In this document: positions 48,501 through 60,762 of the stretch, piece by piece
Numbering within the stretch: position 1 is the stretch's first letter
Layout: the number at the start of each line of letters is the position of its first letter
Notes under the pieces: generated by a model
Told to the model about the DNA's origin: nothing
The model's input: the letters and a program-made list of their open reading frames with translations, nothing else
Database searches by the model: none
Position numbers and translations under genes: made by a program
Source: Amaranthus tricolor
Taxonomy: Eukaryota; Streptophyta; Magnoliopsida; Caryophyllales; Amaranthaceae
Length of the DNA: 64,000 bases
Direction: 5' to 3'
Assembly (NCBI RefSeq): GCF_026212465.1
Contig: NC_080058.1
Span: 10,147,863 to 10,211,862 of the forward strand

Positions 48501-50922
48501 TAGATGTTTTGGTGTACTCCCCCCAATGGTATGTCCAAGTGGTCTAAAAACCTCAAGGTTTGATTTTAAGGTATCCCCTTCTATATCTTCATCGTCATTT
48601 CTTACTTTGCGATTGAATTTAGTGTCAATGTCACTCATGTACCTAGAGTAGAATGTTAAGCACTCATCTGCCAAATAACCTTCAGCAACGCAACCTTCTA
48701 GATGTACTCGATTTCGAATATATGATTTTAATGTTCGGAGATACCTAATAGAATAAGACATGTTATGTTAGTATTTGAATAATTGACAAACACGAGTATA
48801 TTTCTTAAAGAAAAAGTATACCTCTCAATAGGATACATCCACCGATATCGAACTGGTCCAACAATTTTTGCCTCAGTTGCCAGATGTATAACTAAATGCA
48901 CCATAACATCAAAAAAAGCCGGTGGAAATATCATTTCCAACTTGCATAAGGTGTAAGGAATTTTTTTTTCAAGTTCTTCCAATTGACCAACACTTATGTT
49001 TTTAGAGCAAAGGTCTCGAAAAAAAAAAACTTAGTTCAACCAAAGGGTCATAAACCTCTTTAGGTAAACACCCACGAAGTGCAAGGGGAAGCAACTGCTC
49101 AATAAAAACATGATGGTCATGGCTCTTCAAACATGATATCTTTTTTCCATTATCTTTAACACAACGAGAAATGTTTGATAGATATCCATCGGGAGATTTC
49201 ATTTTTGCAAACATACGACATATGGCAACCTTGGCATCTTACCTCAATGTATATATAGCAATAGGAACACGCACCTTACCATCAACCACTTTAGGATGCA
49301 ACTTATCTCTGATTTTCATCTTCACCAAATCCAATCGTGCCTTAGAAAATATTTTCAACACATGACAATTTAACAACTTTAATAACAATTTAACAACTAC
49401 ATGAAAGGGAATTTTAACTTTAAGTTGTTTGAAGAACAATTTAACAATAAAAACAAGAACAAAGATTACCATTTGTTCAATGTATGCGTGACAAATCAAC
49501 TTAGAAAATATTTTCAACACATGACAAATCAATTTAGACAAATCAACTTGAATAAACAAGAACAATTTAACAAGTTCACATGAACCATTTTACTAGGCTT
49601 CATTATAATCTAAAACAAATAAACTAAAAATCTTTGCCCTCATCAAGTATGTATCATCACAATTGCAAATAATGAGTTCTTTTGCTTCAATTTGAAAAGA
49701 AAAATCTAATTCCACCATGACATCAAAATCTTACACCGTGAAATCATAGGCCATAAACTTACTTTTGCTTTAATCTTATCATCTAGAACTTCAATTTGAA
49801 GTAACTCCATCAATTTTTCTTAGCATTACTTTGGAAGAATCTCACATTTTAATAAATTATCCATATAAATCAAAAGCAATCTCACCTTATTCAAGAAACG
49901 ACGTTTTATCCCCCCTAAAGCCACTGCTAGCTAATTCCACATGAATTGCACTGAGAAAATAATAGTAATAAAAAACCGCAAGTAATTTCCCAATACAAAA
50001 AAACACACAAACATAAACCCCTAAAAAACGTAAGTAATCAAGCCCTCAAGATCTAATTGTAAATCCTCAGTGGCAAAGAAAAAGGTTAATCTATGTCATG
50101 AAATACAACCCAACATTTCAAAATCATGAAATACGCATACATAAATCTGATAATTAGAACAAAGCCCAAGAAAAACACGAATTCTTGTTCCTTCACTGCC
50201 AAGAGGGTTAAAATTCGCACAACCCAACATTTCAAATTGACGAAATACACATACATTAATCTGATAATTACAACAAAGCTCAAGAAATTCAAAGAACAAC
50301 CCATAAATTGAAAGCAACAAGAAACAAGAACAAGAAATTGAAAGAAACAAAAAGGCAAAAAAAACAAACAACCTGTCGTGGGTTATTTGAAAGGCGTATG
50401 TGCAGAAGGCGGTAGCACCGGTGTGCTGAAGGTGGCTGGAACTCCGGCGTGCAGGCGGCAGAAGCTCCGGTGTATAGGCAGCAATCGCTAAGCTCCGGTG
50501 TGCGGGAATAGGGTTTGTGAGGGAATCAGGTTTGTGAGGGAATCGGGTATGAGTTTCTGAAAATGCGAGGGAGGGAAATGGGGATTGTGAGGGATTGGGG
50601 TTCTGATTTGAGAGGGAAATGAAAAAAAAAATTATTAGTATAAGGGTTTTTGCAACGACTTTATTGCATCTGTATATTTAAATATTTTTTGCAACAATAT
50701 ATACGGTTACGAATTATTTATTTAATTTTAACAACTAAATTGTTTGTTGCAAAAAATTGGGTTATACCGGGAAATTATTTTAAGGGGTGGGGAAGTTTTT
50801 TTTTGTTTTATGGCAACGATTATTTAGCAACAACAACGGATTTTGCAACAACTTGTATTTTTCGCAATGAAAAAATATAGTCGTTGCTAAAATTTGTTGC
50901 TAAAACAAGTTTTCTTGTAGTG
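45525..50922 (-). mobile_element. CACTA (En/Spm) transposon, 5.4 kb, internally deleted
   Basis: The ends are CACTACAAGAAAA and TTTTCTTGTAGTG. The 3-bp flanks are TAA and TAG, a target duplication with one mismatch. Subterminal regions carry many short GTTGCAAAA/GCAACGA repeats in both orientations, typical of CACTA. Coding remnants are on the minus strand. The GC-rich patch at 50395-50560 is probably the 5' untranslated region. Confidence 0.88.
46884..49565 (-). pseudogene. CACTA coding remnants (TNP2-like, DUF4218-, DUF4216- and TnpA-like)
   Basis: In element order: a short piece of the TNP2 transposase after its catalytic core (49565-49002, with CLKSHDHHVF), the DUF4218-like region (48982-48402, with FFDVMVHLVIHL and PIERY), the DUF4216-like region (48102-47692, with ENWEVVIKA), its continuation past an in-frame stop (47682-47404) and a TnpA-like end (47216-46884, with PQPQWEYLIKYY). 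The main catalytic domain that should precede the first piece is absent, so the element cannot supply its own transposase. Exon joins were not resolved. Confidence 0.75.
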
Positions 50923-53135
50923 TAGCTTCCATCAATTTAATAGTAAGTAATTTATTTCAAACATTCACAATTGCCATACCTTATCCCAAATTGAATTAAC
51001 ATCCTCTTTTTACAACATAAATATTGATCAAATTCTTCAAATTAGAGAAGAAAGAAGTTGGATTTCATCTTCAATTGGTCAAAGTAGCAAAGAGATAGAT
51101 ATGATTAGCTTCAACAATGGTGGTGATATCAAGAACAAGCAAACAGAAGGTATGGTGTGGTTGCAGTCTGTGTTCGATGATGGAGGATGGAGAAATTAAT
51201 GCTAGAAGGTTGGTTGTTGAGTTGTATGAGAGAGAAACTGGAGATTCAAATTCAAGGAAGCTTATGGTTGGATAATAACAAATCCATTTCTCTTCATAAT
51301 TCAGCAGTAACAATTTAAGGGTAATTGTTACTCTACTATAACAGAATCGATTAACAATAATACAAACCAAACAATTTTTAACGGATTGCCTTAAGCGAAT
51401 TCATTTCCAACTCCTTAATTTTCTATAACAAACACCTCCTTAAAGTGATCACTTAAAGTTTTCAATTGATCATTTTTTATAGTTTTAAAGTGATGATCAT
51501 TTATAATCTTAAAGTGATCACTTATAGTTTTCAAGTGATTACTTTTTATAGTATTAAAGTGATCACTTATAATCTTAAAGTAATTAATTAGCAAAAGTAG
51601 CTAATTGTATAGTCTCGTCTCACAATAAAGTCTCATACAAAACTTGCTAAAAATTTGATAATTTTTTAGGTCAAGTCATAAGTTTAAATTAGTACTTATA
51701 TATTTACAGGATGATGCTAGAACATATAAGTTATGGGGACCGAGAAATTATGAAGCAATATCAATAATATATAATTGAAAACTTTGCAGGGACCGAACTA
51801 AAAAAATAGGTCTTAAGAATAGACTATAAAAATAGGCTACGCGATTGAACCCATGGCAGACCCCACGTGTATTCGCCTTTGTATATAGTATGATCAATCC
51901 ATTTAAGAGGGAAAAAGTATTAATGTATGTGTTAGGAGGAGGATCCAAAAATCTGGATACCAATACATACACTCGAATGGAAGATCCACTCTACATCTTC
52001 AAAAGTACGTAGTATCAAATGTATGGTACTGATGAACTTGCGGGGTGCTTCATTTGATAAAGTAGAGAATTAATTTTTCATAAATTAGGCAAAATATTTG
52101 TATAAATGTCTTTCTTTCACGTTAAAAGAGATAGCTAACTCTACTCTTAAAGCTAGGTTAAGGTAAAAGGTGTGAGACATCAGAAAATAACCTAGTGGTA
52201 CTCAAAAAGAACAAGAAAGATATTTCTTAGCAATTTAGGGTTTACACTCCTCTAAGTTCATCATTTGGCATTAATACTTCAAAATTCCTCACTTTCAACC
52301 TCACGTTTTATGCTAAAGGTCATTTATTGTTATTCACTCTCAATCATTTTGTGACCAAACATTTACGTTTCTTGAATTTACTCATACATTGAAAGACATT
52401 TATTAATGTGTCACGTACTAAACTAACTCTGATAAGTATTTTCAAGTTAAGAGCCCTTGTGCAATTAAGACTGAGTTTCCTAGGTACTCACCCGTATATT
52501 TATTGACTTGAGCATCAGAGGTGGTCTCTAAAGTCAAACTTAGGCCCTCTAATGTTTGTTGCATGTGCAGACATGATCATCTAAGTGGTCTTACTGTAAG
52601 AAGAATTAGATAGCAAAGACAAGCCTCTCTCCAACAACACTCACTAAACATCCATTAAATCCTTCTTAACCTCGTTGCACTAATCCGCTTTTTGTAACCT
52701 CAATTGTATCCGTTTGGGACAGAGATAATAATAATATTCAACATATTCTTCAATAGGGATGTTCATGGGTCCAAAATTTTATTAGATTTGCTCCAAAATT
52801 GACCTGGACACCCCTTAAATCTAACCATGATTCAACCGTAAATAAATTTTAGACTCATACAAGATGCGTTTAATATTTAGTTGGGTTTAGTTTAGACCTA
52901 CATCACAACTCATTTTAAATCTAATTAAATGATAAAATTACTAAAGTGATATGATATGAACAAACTAGATTAAGATTCATTCAAGTTCAACACTAAAAAC
53001 TCTTTTTGGCCCCAAGACTGATCAAATTGAATGATTTAGGTAATGGGTCAAAAATTTGCGAAATTAATAAACTTGCACAAATTATTATATAAGACAAACT
53101 TATTAAAAAACATTATATATAAGTTAAATAGTCCA

Positions 53136-53140
<5 letters not shown>

Positions 53141-53204
<64 letters not shown>
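53141..53204. repeat. (TA)n microsatellite
   Basis: It is an uninterrupted TA dinucleotide array of 64 bp. A second array follows at 53481-53511; the DNA between them may be one inserted element, since insertions into TA arrays are common. Confidence 0.95.
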
Positions 53205-53206
<2 letters not shown>

Positions 53207-53477
53207 ATAGGGATCCATTGAGAAGGGGTTGAAAATAAGAAGGGTAAGAAGTACTTTACACCCTTGATTTCACTAAAATTAAAAAAATCTATGGTCACGA
53301 TTGAGCTAAAAACACTTAATTATAAAAGTAACTATGTTACACAGAAAGGTAAATATGAAATAATTTTTAAAATATTCTTAATTTATAATATAGTATCCTT
53401 TTTTTATATATAATAACCAAACAAAATCAAACAAAAATCTTTCTCACACTTTTTATTTTAAAATCCTTTTTATTTGG

Positions 53478-53480
<3 letters not shown>

Positions 53481-53511
<31 letters not shown>
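53481..53511. repeat. (TA)n microsatellite
   Basis: A short uninterrupted TA array of about 30 bp, some 275 bp downstream of the longer one. Confidence 0.95.
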
Positions 53512-53513
<2 letters not shown>

Positions 53514-53791
53514 CGGGAATATATACTTATTTTTTTTGGGAGAGTAGCTCATAAACCGGAGCTAAAGCTGACTTCAAACAAAATAAATAGGTATGGGTCC
53601 CATAACCAACCCTCTATCAGAAATGTCGTTTAGGGGCATTAGGGGTGGGACTTGGGAGCGCTCTTTACCTTCTTGCGCCAAGCTGGCAACTTTTTCTTTT
53701 TTCTATGAAAATAATAAATAAATAAAGGATAAAACAACTGAAAGCTAACGGTAACTTAGGGTGGCAATCTCAATTTAACAGATTTTTAAAA

Positions 53792-53830
53792 ATGGAGAAG
53801 CTGTGTTTGCCATCCTTGGCCAACATCTAA
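53792..53830 (+). other. Possible upstream open reading frame (12 codons)
   Basis: An ATG 59 nt before the main start opens a frame MEKLCLPSLANI and stops before the main ATG, in a different frame. If the transcript begins upstream of it, it could dampen translation. The transcription start is unknown. Confidence 0.3.
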
Positions 53831-53850
53831 AACAGCATTCAAGAATTAAG

Positions 53851-54429
53851 ATGGTTTTTGTAGATGATTCCTATCCTCAACTTTCCCCTTCATCTTCTCT
53901 CCGCGACGTAGATTACAGGTTAATCCCCTTTCACTTTTCTCCATTCTTCATATTTCCTAACATTTTCTCATTTCCATTTTTCCTTGATTTTTGTCATTGC
54001 AGCTGTGGTTCTTGTGGGTATGTTCTCAATTTGAATTCCAGCAATCGTAATACCTCTGTAATCGGTTCCAAGAGCTACGGAAAATCAATCAAAAAGGGCA
54101 TCATTTCTTTCATCTCCATAGACGAGACACGGTTTACTCAAATCGAACAACTTAAGTGTAAGCCTTTTTTTGAATCGCCTCGTTCATGGGGATTCTTCCA
54201 GAGAAGAACTAAGCTTTTATGCCGGAAGTGTGGCAATTACGTCGGAAATGCGCATAGTTTGAGCACTTTCGACAATTCTCCTTTGAAGCACAAAGAAGTA
54301 TCTCCTGATTCAATAACTTCAATAGGATGGAATGGGATTTCTGATGCAAGGACTTACGATATCAGGATTCGCGCTCTTCAGCCTTCTTCTTGTAACGAAT
54401 CAAATATGTTCAACAACGTCCTGATATGA
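53851..54429 (+). CDS. Small zinc-ribbon-like protein, At4g08330 family (2 exons, 164 aa)
   Basis: Exons are 53851-53918 and 54003-54429, separated by an 84-nt GT-AG intron; joining gives ...DVDYSCGSCGYVLNL. The start is the first ATG in frame; the frame upstream of it has only a non-ATG opening. The protein has two CxxC pairs (CGSCG near residue 24 and CRKCG near residue 95) that probably bind one zinc ion, plus the conserved stretches GIISFISID and RTKLLCRKCGN. These match the uncharacterised plant family represented by Arabidopsis At4g08330, annotated there as chloroplast-targeted. No function is established. The N-terminus here is short and acidic, not an obvious transit peptide. It converges on the next gene with only 274 bp between stop codons. 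Confidence 0.85.
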   Translation: MVFVDDSYPQLSPSSSLRDVDYRLIPFHFSPFFIFPNIFSFPFFLDFCHCSCGSCGYVLNLNSSNRNTSVIGSKSYGKSIKKGIISFISIDETRFTQIEQLKCKPFFESPRSWGFFQRRTKLLCRKCGNYVGNAHSLSTFDNSPLKHKEVSPDSITSIGWNGISDARTYDIRIRALQPSSCNESNMFNNVLI

Positions 54430-54703
54430 AGGATTAACGGTAAAACAACTCCCAAACCCCGCCTAAATTGGAGCTAATTTTTGGCTCGGGATAATCAAAT
54501 GTTGTGTTGTACACCAGAATATGAAAAGAAAACAAATTATCAGATCCATTTTTTTTTCTTTCAACTTTAAGAATAATTTTTGCTTCAATATATAATTGTG
54601 TATGTACAATCCTTGTTTTGTTTCTTGTTAATAGTTGGGAAAGATGATTTGGCTTGAGACATTTTAGGTGTTGTATAATACAGAAAAATATGTGATTTTA
54701 TAT
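54430..54703. other. Short convergent intergenic gap
   Basis: This 274-bp AT-rich segment separates two genes that face each other. Their 3' untranslated ends probably meet or overlap here. No other feature was seen. Confidence 0.5.
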
Positions 54704-57700
54704 TTATTCAACCCAAGTGATGTCTAAATTATTGAGATTTGTAAGCCAATCTGGAGGATCTAGAGATACAAAAGGTTTACATGCTATCTTTTCTCCAACT
54801 TCAACCTTAGCAGATGAAACATTATCAATTTTCTTATCCCTGGAAAGACTTGCCTGTTGCCTGTTGGGGTGTCTCAATTTGAGTGATAGGAGGCGGGATA
54901 CTTCGTGTAGGCCACCCCATTTTTCTAGGGCTCGAGCAATGTCATAGCGTCCTGTCATAAAATTATTTTTTCAGTCTACTTCAGATCTTTCACAAACCAA
55001 GGTAAAGGATAAATATGCCAATATTTGAATTCAAATTAATATCTAAAGAGCTTGTGGATGTAATGGTTGTTAACCTGCACGTTCGAAGGCTTTTCTGCTG
55101 GGCATATAAGATGGATCCATTCCCCAGCTCTTCTGAAATCGACTAATCTGAAATTGATAGAGCAAAGAGCATCATGGTCCATAAACTAATCGAAACTGAG
55201 GAGCAACATTAGGAGAAAGTTACAAATATATAGCAATATCTGTGTAGAACTAGAACTTACTTCCTCCTGCAAATTTTCGAGGTTGTCCCAATAACCTTTG
55301 GGTTTCCGATGTTTGTACGCAAGAGACAAATTCATCAGTGTAGCAATCCTACGAAATCCGCCCATCCGGTTGATTGCCTTCTCAATGTCAACCCTGCCAT
55401 GAGAACGGAGGTGTTTTCTCATGGGCATAAATCCTTCCTGCCCGTGCTCAGCTACAAATTTCAGGATTTCTGACTTCAGAACTTCAATATCCTGTTGTAA
55501 ACCAGGGACTCTAGACCTTTGTTTTGTGGAGCTTGAACTTTTGCTGCTTGAATTATTTTCCTTAGTTCTTCGACTATTATTGCCTTCTTCAGATGATGAG
55601 CAAGATTGCTCTTGGGAATTTTCATCTTTTTGTTGCTCCGTCTGTGGTTCATCACTTTCGTCAGAGCTTGTTCCCGTCTTCTTCTCAATGTAGTCTCGAA
55701 TAGCACCTAAGTTTGACGGAAGATCCTCGTATATAACCTGTGACAGTATAGCACTGAATAGTTGATGTCGAGTTGTCAATAGAGGCAACCAAATTGCACC
55801 AAGGTAACAAGCCTAGTTCCTATGCTTTATGCTGACCAGAAACAACTTCCTGAGTACTTCTTGGATAAAATCATCAACATTATTCCATTACCCCTATGCC
55901 ATGAAGTGGCTCCACCGGTTTGATGGGGAGTCGGATGTATGCAACCTTACCCTTGTTAGTGATAACAAAGAGCTTGTTCCTGACGGACCAGAGAACTACT
56001 CCCTCCGTCCCTTTCAATTTGCATCTCTTTCCATTTTAGTGTGTTCCACTCATTTTGCACTTTTTCTTTTTTTGGAAATGACCCACTTTCTTTGTTTAAA
56101 TCTCATCCACAAACTTATTTTCTCTCTCCATCTTAACCGCTCATTTCTATGATCCACTTGTTTTTTTGTCTTATTCATCAACCAAATTTCACTTTACACT
56201 AAAATCTATCCAAAATAAAATAGGTGCATTCTCATAAGGACGAGGGAATATTACTAAGAAGTGCACATGATTTAATGAACCATTTATTAGAATCCATTAT
56301 AATCCGAAACTAAAGAACTATAAATATGTGGCCCCAACAAAATAAGGGATAATATTGATAAAATCATAATTATGCAAAAGTGGGACACAATGCACATTTC
56401 AAAGCTGATTAATTACTAAAAGCTAAGTTCATAGCCTACCTCTTCCATGATTGCTTCTGATAGGAAGGTATCTCGGCGCATTTTTGACTCCACAGAGTAC
56501 TTAAGCAATGTATGATGGTTCCCAAGCTGTTCCAGCTGCCACCTGCCTTGAAAAGAGTCAAAATCACCTTCAACCTGCTGAAAGCTAATCTCTTGTTCAT
56601 GCTGTTCACATAAGTCCATTACCACTCGTGCATGGAGTACCATATATAATAGACCTTTGCACCCTTCCTGTAAATTGATGCATGATGAGAACATTCCCAA
56701 AATCATTTAGTAACTTGGTGGAAAAAATGAAGACAAGGTATGAGTATCTTGTTCATATTTAACAAAATAAAAATAAAAAACCTTGTTACCTGAAGAACGC
56801 GAACTTTGTTTTTATCTCTGGATAATACTTTACTGATTGCCAAATTTGGAACTACCCTGCAGAAAAATGCCGCCCCCCCAATCAGGACATAGTATACCTG
56901 ATGCAAAGAAGCAAAAACTTTACAAAAAAAGGTTTGTAGGTTCTTTTTTAGATTCTTTCCACATCGAAAGAGGAGGTGACTTGGCACATAGTTTCTCGTA
57001 CATGGTAATATTTTATAAGAAGTTTTTGGGATAAATTGACACAGAATTTTTTTTAATAGGCCAAATGGTAAAAGAAGCTTCAAATTGGCCTAACGGGTTT
57101 TTGGGATGGGCTGACACAGAATATTTTTCTCAGGGACGAGGAAGTTAAGCAATCTGACTTTCAAGCACAACATTTCTGTTTTGTTCCCAAGAGGTCAATG
57201 TCGTACGTAGAACTCAAGCTAAAGAACTTATTGACCAATTGAACAAAATTTAACTCCAAGTATTCGCATTTGCTCAACAGAATTACAAAACTGTTAAGTT
57301 TAGCTTAACAGGGAAGAGGAGACTAACTAGCTATCTAACACTGATTCATGCAATTAGCTGCACTTACTCGGGAAGACTTTCATAAGCAGTTAAAACACCC
57401 CAGACTTCATGTACAGAAGCTTTTACTGTAATGCTAGCAATAACACAGCGATGAACACCACCATTTTCCTACGGCACAATAGAGGTAATCAGATTGCTTG
57501 CTGTGGCAACAATGATATTAATTTGTTTTAACCGGAAAACATTTTTAAAATAGATGATAAATTCATTACCAATAAACCATCGAATCTACGAAGATGAATC
57601 TCATCTACCAAGCAAGGCCTGTCAAACCTACAAACTTTACCAAAAACCCCCCAGGTACTACTCAACTCAGCAGGCACCTGGGGCAAGGGTCCAGGACTAG

Positions 57701-60700
57701 TACCAGGCAAGTTCTTCTTCAGCTCCCCACTAGACCTATTTTTCTCCATTACAGTGCTGGACAAGCTGGTACTGTCAGTATCTACATAAGTTTCAGTTTT
57801 TGAATTAACTGTGACAGGCATCTTTTGATTTCCTCCAAGGCTGCTCTCAGATCGGCATGCCAAGGCTCGGAGATTTACGGGCAGGTCTGATCGAATAATC
57901 CTCTCCAAGAAAATAGCAGGAAAATTGAATTTTGGTATGACATTGACCTCATAAGATAGAGTTGTTGACGAGGATCTGATGTTATGCAAATCAGAAGTAT
58001 GTCAACAAATTATACTATTGAAACTTATAGAAATCATAACTAAGGAGGCCCATTCATTTCTGCATAGCCAATTTAACTGGAACACAGAAATACACAACAA
58101 AAATACAAGATTTTCAAGGTTGTCATGTCAGGTTCATAATAAACTTATGTAAATCGCTCATATCAAAAGATTCTCACAGGCAAATTATTAAAGTTCTCTG
58201 TTCTGATAGAACATCTCCTGTCAGCTAATCGGATATCCAAAGAGGTCAACAATGTCAAGATATAATAATTCTTTATTTTTTTGAAACATATGATATACTT
58301 ACATAATGTGTTGTCTATTATGGCTTTGGTGAGCTCTGTAAGCAAATAGGATTGGAGATCATACTTTCATACATATACTTACATTTTTTTTCTTGCCCTT
58401 GGTGTAGAAGATACCTATGACAATAAGTGTAATTGTGGCCTTCTCTTACTCTACTAGATATTTCTATGATAACATATATGAATATACAATTGTAATTAAC
58501 AGCGAATCCAGAAATGCTAAAGTAAAACTACTCATACCTTCTCTTTGATTTTACCGACCACTTTCCTTCAAACTTCTTAAAGTCTCCATCAACCATGGAA
58601 AAATGGAGTTCACGTTCATTCGACTGCGTCAGGATCAATGATTATTTTAGCATGTTATCAATGATTATTTTAGCATGTTAGAAGATGATTAGAAAGGACA
58701 AGATATGAAAAGTGGCGTGAGTTATGGTTTATTGGACCACAAAGTTTATTTAGTTATCAACGCCATATTTCCAGGCAATACGTCTTTACAGATTTAAGTC
58801 AATACATTTTAGTATACAGGAAAAGCAGAAAGCTAGCACATCAATAAAGTTACTGAATCATATAGACAGTTGATTATAGATCTAACAAATGACCTAGTGT
58901 TATCGAAAGAACGATCACCTAAACAACAATGACGTATTCAATCATTTCCATGAGTTGTAAAGACAAGGAGAAGACTATTTAGAAGCTCAATGCTATATGC
59001 AGCTCTGGCCCTATGTGAATTTATTATACAAACACAAAATAGGAACACCTCTTTACACGAAACATCCACCTAGCTCAAACCTCTTTGCTCAAAATTACAT
59101 GTTTAGAATGATCAGCAAACGTTTCAAGTTTAATAATTATGGTAAAGAGATTATAGATACTATGATAAGTTTAGGTGCTTACAGAATTAGGAAATTCTTG
59201 GAGATCCAAGACAACACGAGCTTCAATATGCCAATATAGTGCCCTTTGGAAGCCTCTTTGCTCGACCCAAAGTCTACCCGGATATGGACAAGGGATTCTT
59301 CCACTGACAAGAAAGTAGGAAATAATTCATCAAACAAAAGCATCAACATTGATGTACAATTAATAAAGGGAAGATGTATTTCCCCCTCTAATGACAAAAA
59401 AGAATTGCATTAATCTACGCGTATACTTCTTGGATTTAGGAACTCATACCCAATTAACCACGTATCTAAATCATGGAAATATTCATATTTTTAGCCAAAA
59501 TGAAGTGCCTAGGTATCCTACTTATGTTGAATCAAAAAAAGTATACTGTTTATGGTCGAACTAATTAAACATCTGAGTAACACAGATCTAAGCAGTACAC
59601 CTGGTTCTTAAGTTCTATTATTATTATTCCCTTATTACAACACATACCCAATATCTATAGACTATAATAGTGCACTAACCCAATGTTACATGAAACGAAA
59701 TTCGATTCAATACAAAAAAATAAAGTGAGAAACACTAATTTGATGTTTCAGAAACTTAGGAAACAGAATTTGATCCAATAGAAACTAAGATAAGGCCATG
59801 ACAATGTCCTAATACAGTGATCACAAGTAGGAGCCAAAGTCTTGTATCACAAAAAGTAGAATATAATATAACCATAAGAGCCAAAGAAAAAAAAAGACAT
59901 GGTTTTCATCTTGATGCAATGGAGAAACGAGAAACATTAATTTAGGCTTTCGAATCGATTTCCATATAGTTTTGGTATGAAAGGTTCGAAATGCGTTACA
60001 GGCCATAATTTCGAGTTTTGAGATTCGGGCTTCAATGCACTAACCTAAAATTTAAGTTTACAGTTATTATAAATTCAAATATGAAATTTTCATAACAAGA
60101 TATCATATGTGCTGTTCTTTCACATTAGAGACTACAAATTATTATAACATATCATGGTTGAGTACCTAATCATAATCAGCTAATACTAGGAAGCATAAAC
60201 CCAGGGTAAAAATAACATGCCATAATTGTCTACTCTACTAAGACCATTTTTTTTCAATAAATATCTATCAGCAAAGATAATAGTCACCAAAAAAGGTACC
60301 CTAATTTAGAATTATCAAAAGATAACGCAATTACTATTTACAATGATTAATTTACCTAGAAACAAGATTAGGGACATAATCAGCGAGGCGTTCATAATCA
60401 GTAAGAGAATGCCAAACAGAATCAATATCTGCATTAACACTAATTTCCGCTTTAATCCGACGCTCTCTCCATGAAATCACTTCAACTTCACAGTTAACTT
60501 TACGCTCCCAACTGTGTCTCTCCGGTAACTGTTCATCAGCATCTCTCTTACCTAATCTCTCAAATCTTCCATCAACAGCGTACGCATTGGCAATTAGCTT
60601 TCCTTTCTTGCTGCAAATTCTAGGGTTCAATTTAAGGTCGCTACAAAAAGGAATAGGAGAATCAGAAGAAACGTTAATGGAGGGGTTTGAGAAAAATTGG

Positions 60701-60762
60701 GAAGTAGGGTTAGGAAATGGGATTGATAGAGGGTTGAAGATAGTTGCATCCATGGAAATCAT
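54704..60762 (-). CDS. Double polyketide-cyclase/START-like protein, At5g08720 type (10 exons, 737 aa)
   Basis: Exons on the minus strand: 60762-60356, 59303-59183, 58623-58538, 57975-57570, 57468-57368, 56856-56790, 56667-56440, 55737-55261, 55147-55075, 54951-54704; all GT-AG and in phase. The start is the first ATG (MISMDATIF); a GTG 75 nt upstream is not credible. The Ser/Asn/Pro-rich N-terminus could be a chloroplast transit peptide. Two SRPBCC (polyketide cyclase/dehydrase, lipid transport) domains lie at about residues 90-265 and 345-495, each with a SVWHSLTDYERLADYVPN- or EVWGVLTAYESLPEVVPN-type motif. A Ser/Glu-rich low-complexity stretch follows (about 500-550), then a C-terminal region with two related motifs. 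The architecture and length match Arabidopsis At5g08720. Ligand and role are not established. Confidence 0.92.
55870..55990 (-). repeat. SINE-like remnant in intron 7 of the cyclase-domain gene
   Basis: Read on the minus strand it contains TATCACTAACAAGGGTAAGG followed by GCATACATCCGACTCCCC, the same core as the three SINE-like remnants in the Plus-3 modules and typical of Au-type plant SINEs. The ends are not defined. Confidence 0.45.
55999..56248. mobile_element. Stowaway-type MITE (Tc1/mariner), 250 bp, intron 7
   Basis: The ends CTCCCTCCGTCCC and GGACGAGGGAA are the classic Stowaway termini in inverted orientation, flanked by TA on each side. It is non-coding and sits in the 702-bp intron between exons 7 and 8. 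Confidence 0.85.

Larger units (their letters stand above)
45163..51439. mobile_element. PIF/Harbinger-type element interrupted by a CACTA element
   Basis: The left end GGGGATGTTTGGTATCAGA and the right end TCTATAACAAACACCTCC are imperfect inverted repeats flanked by TTA on both sides (45160-45162, 51440-51442). Removing the inner CACTA insertion leaves about 880 bp with no transposase recognised, so it is a non-autonomous member. The flanking DNA on both sides repeats AAGTGATCA-type motifs, suggesting that this element itself landed in an older repeat. Confidence 0.65.
51443..53850. other. Intergenic spacer upstream of the At4g08330-like gene
   Basis: No gene is supported. From 51443 to about 51640 the DNA repeats AAGTGATCACTT-type motifs. 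The stretch 51650-53130 is unremarkable AT-rich DNA. Two dinucleotide arrays follow. The 240 bp before the ATG at 53851 should hold the promoter and leader of the downstream gene, including a possible 12-codon upstream open frame. Confidence 0.4.
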
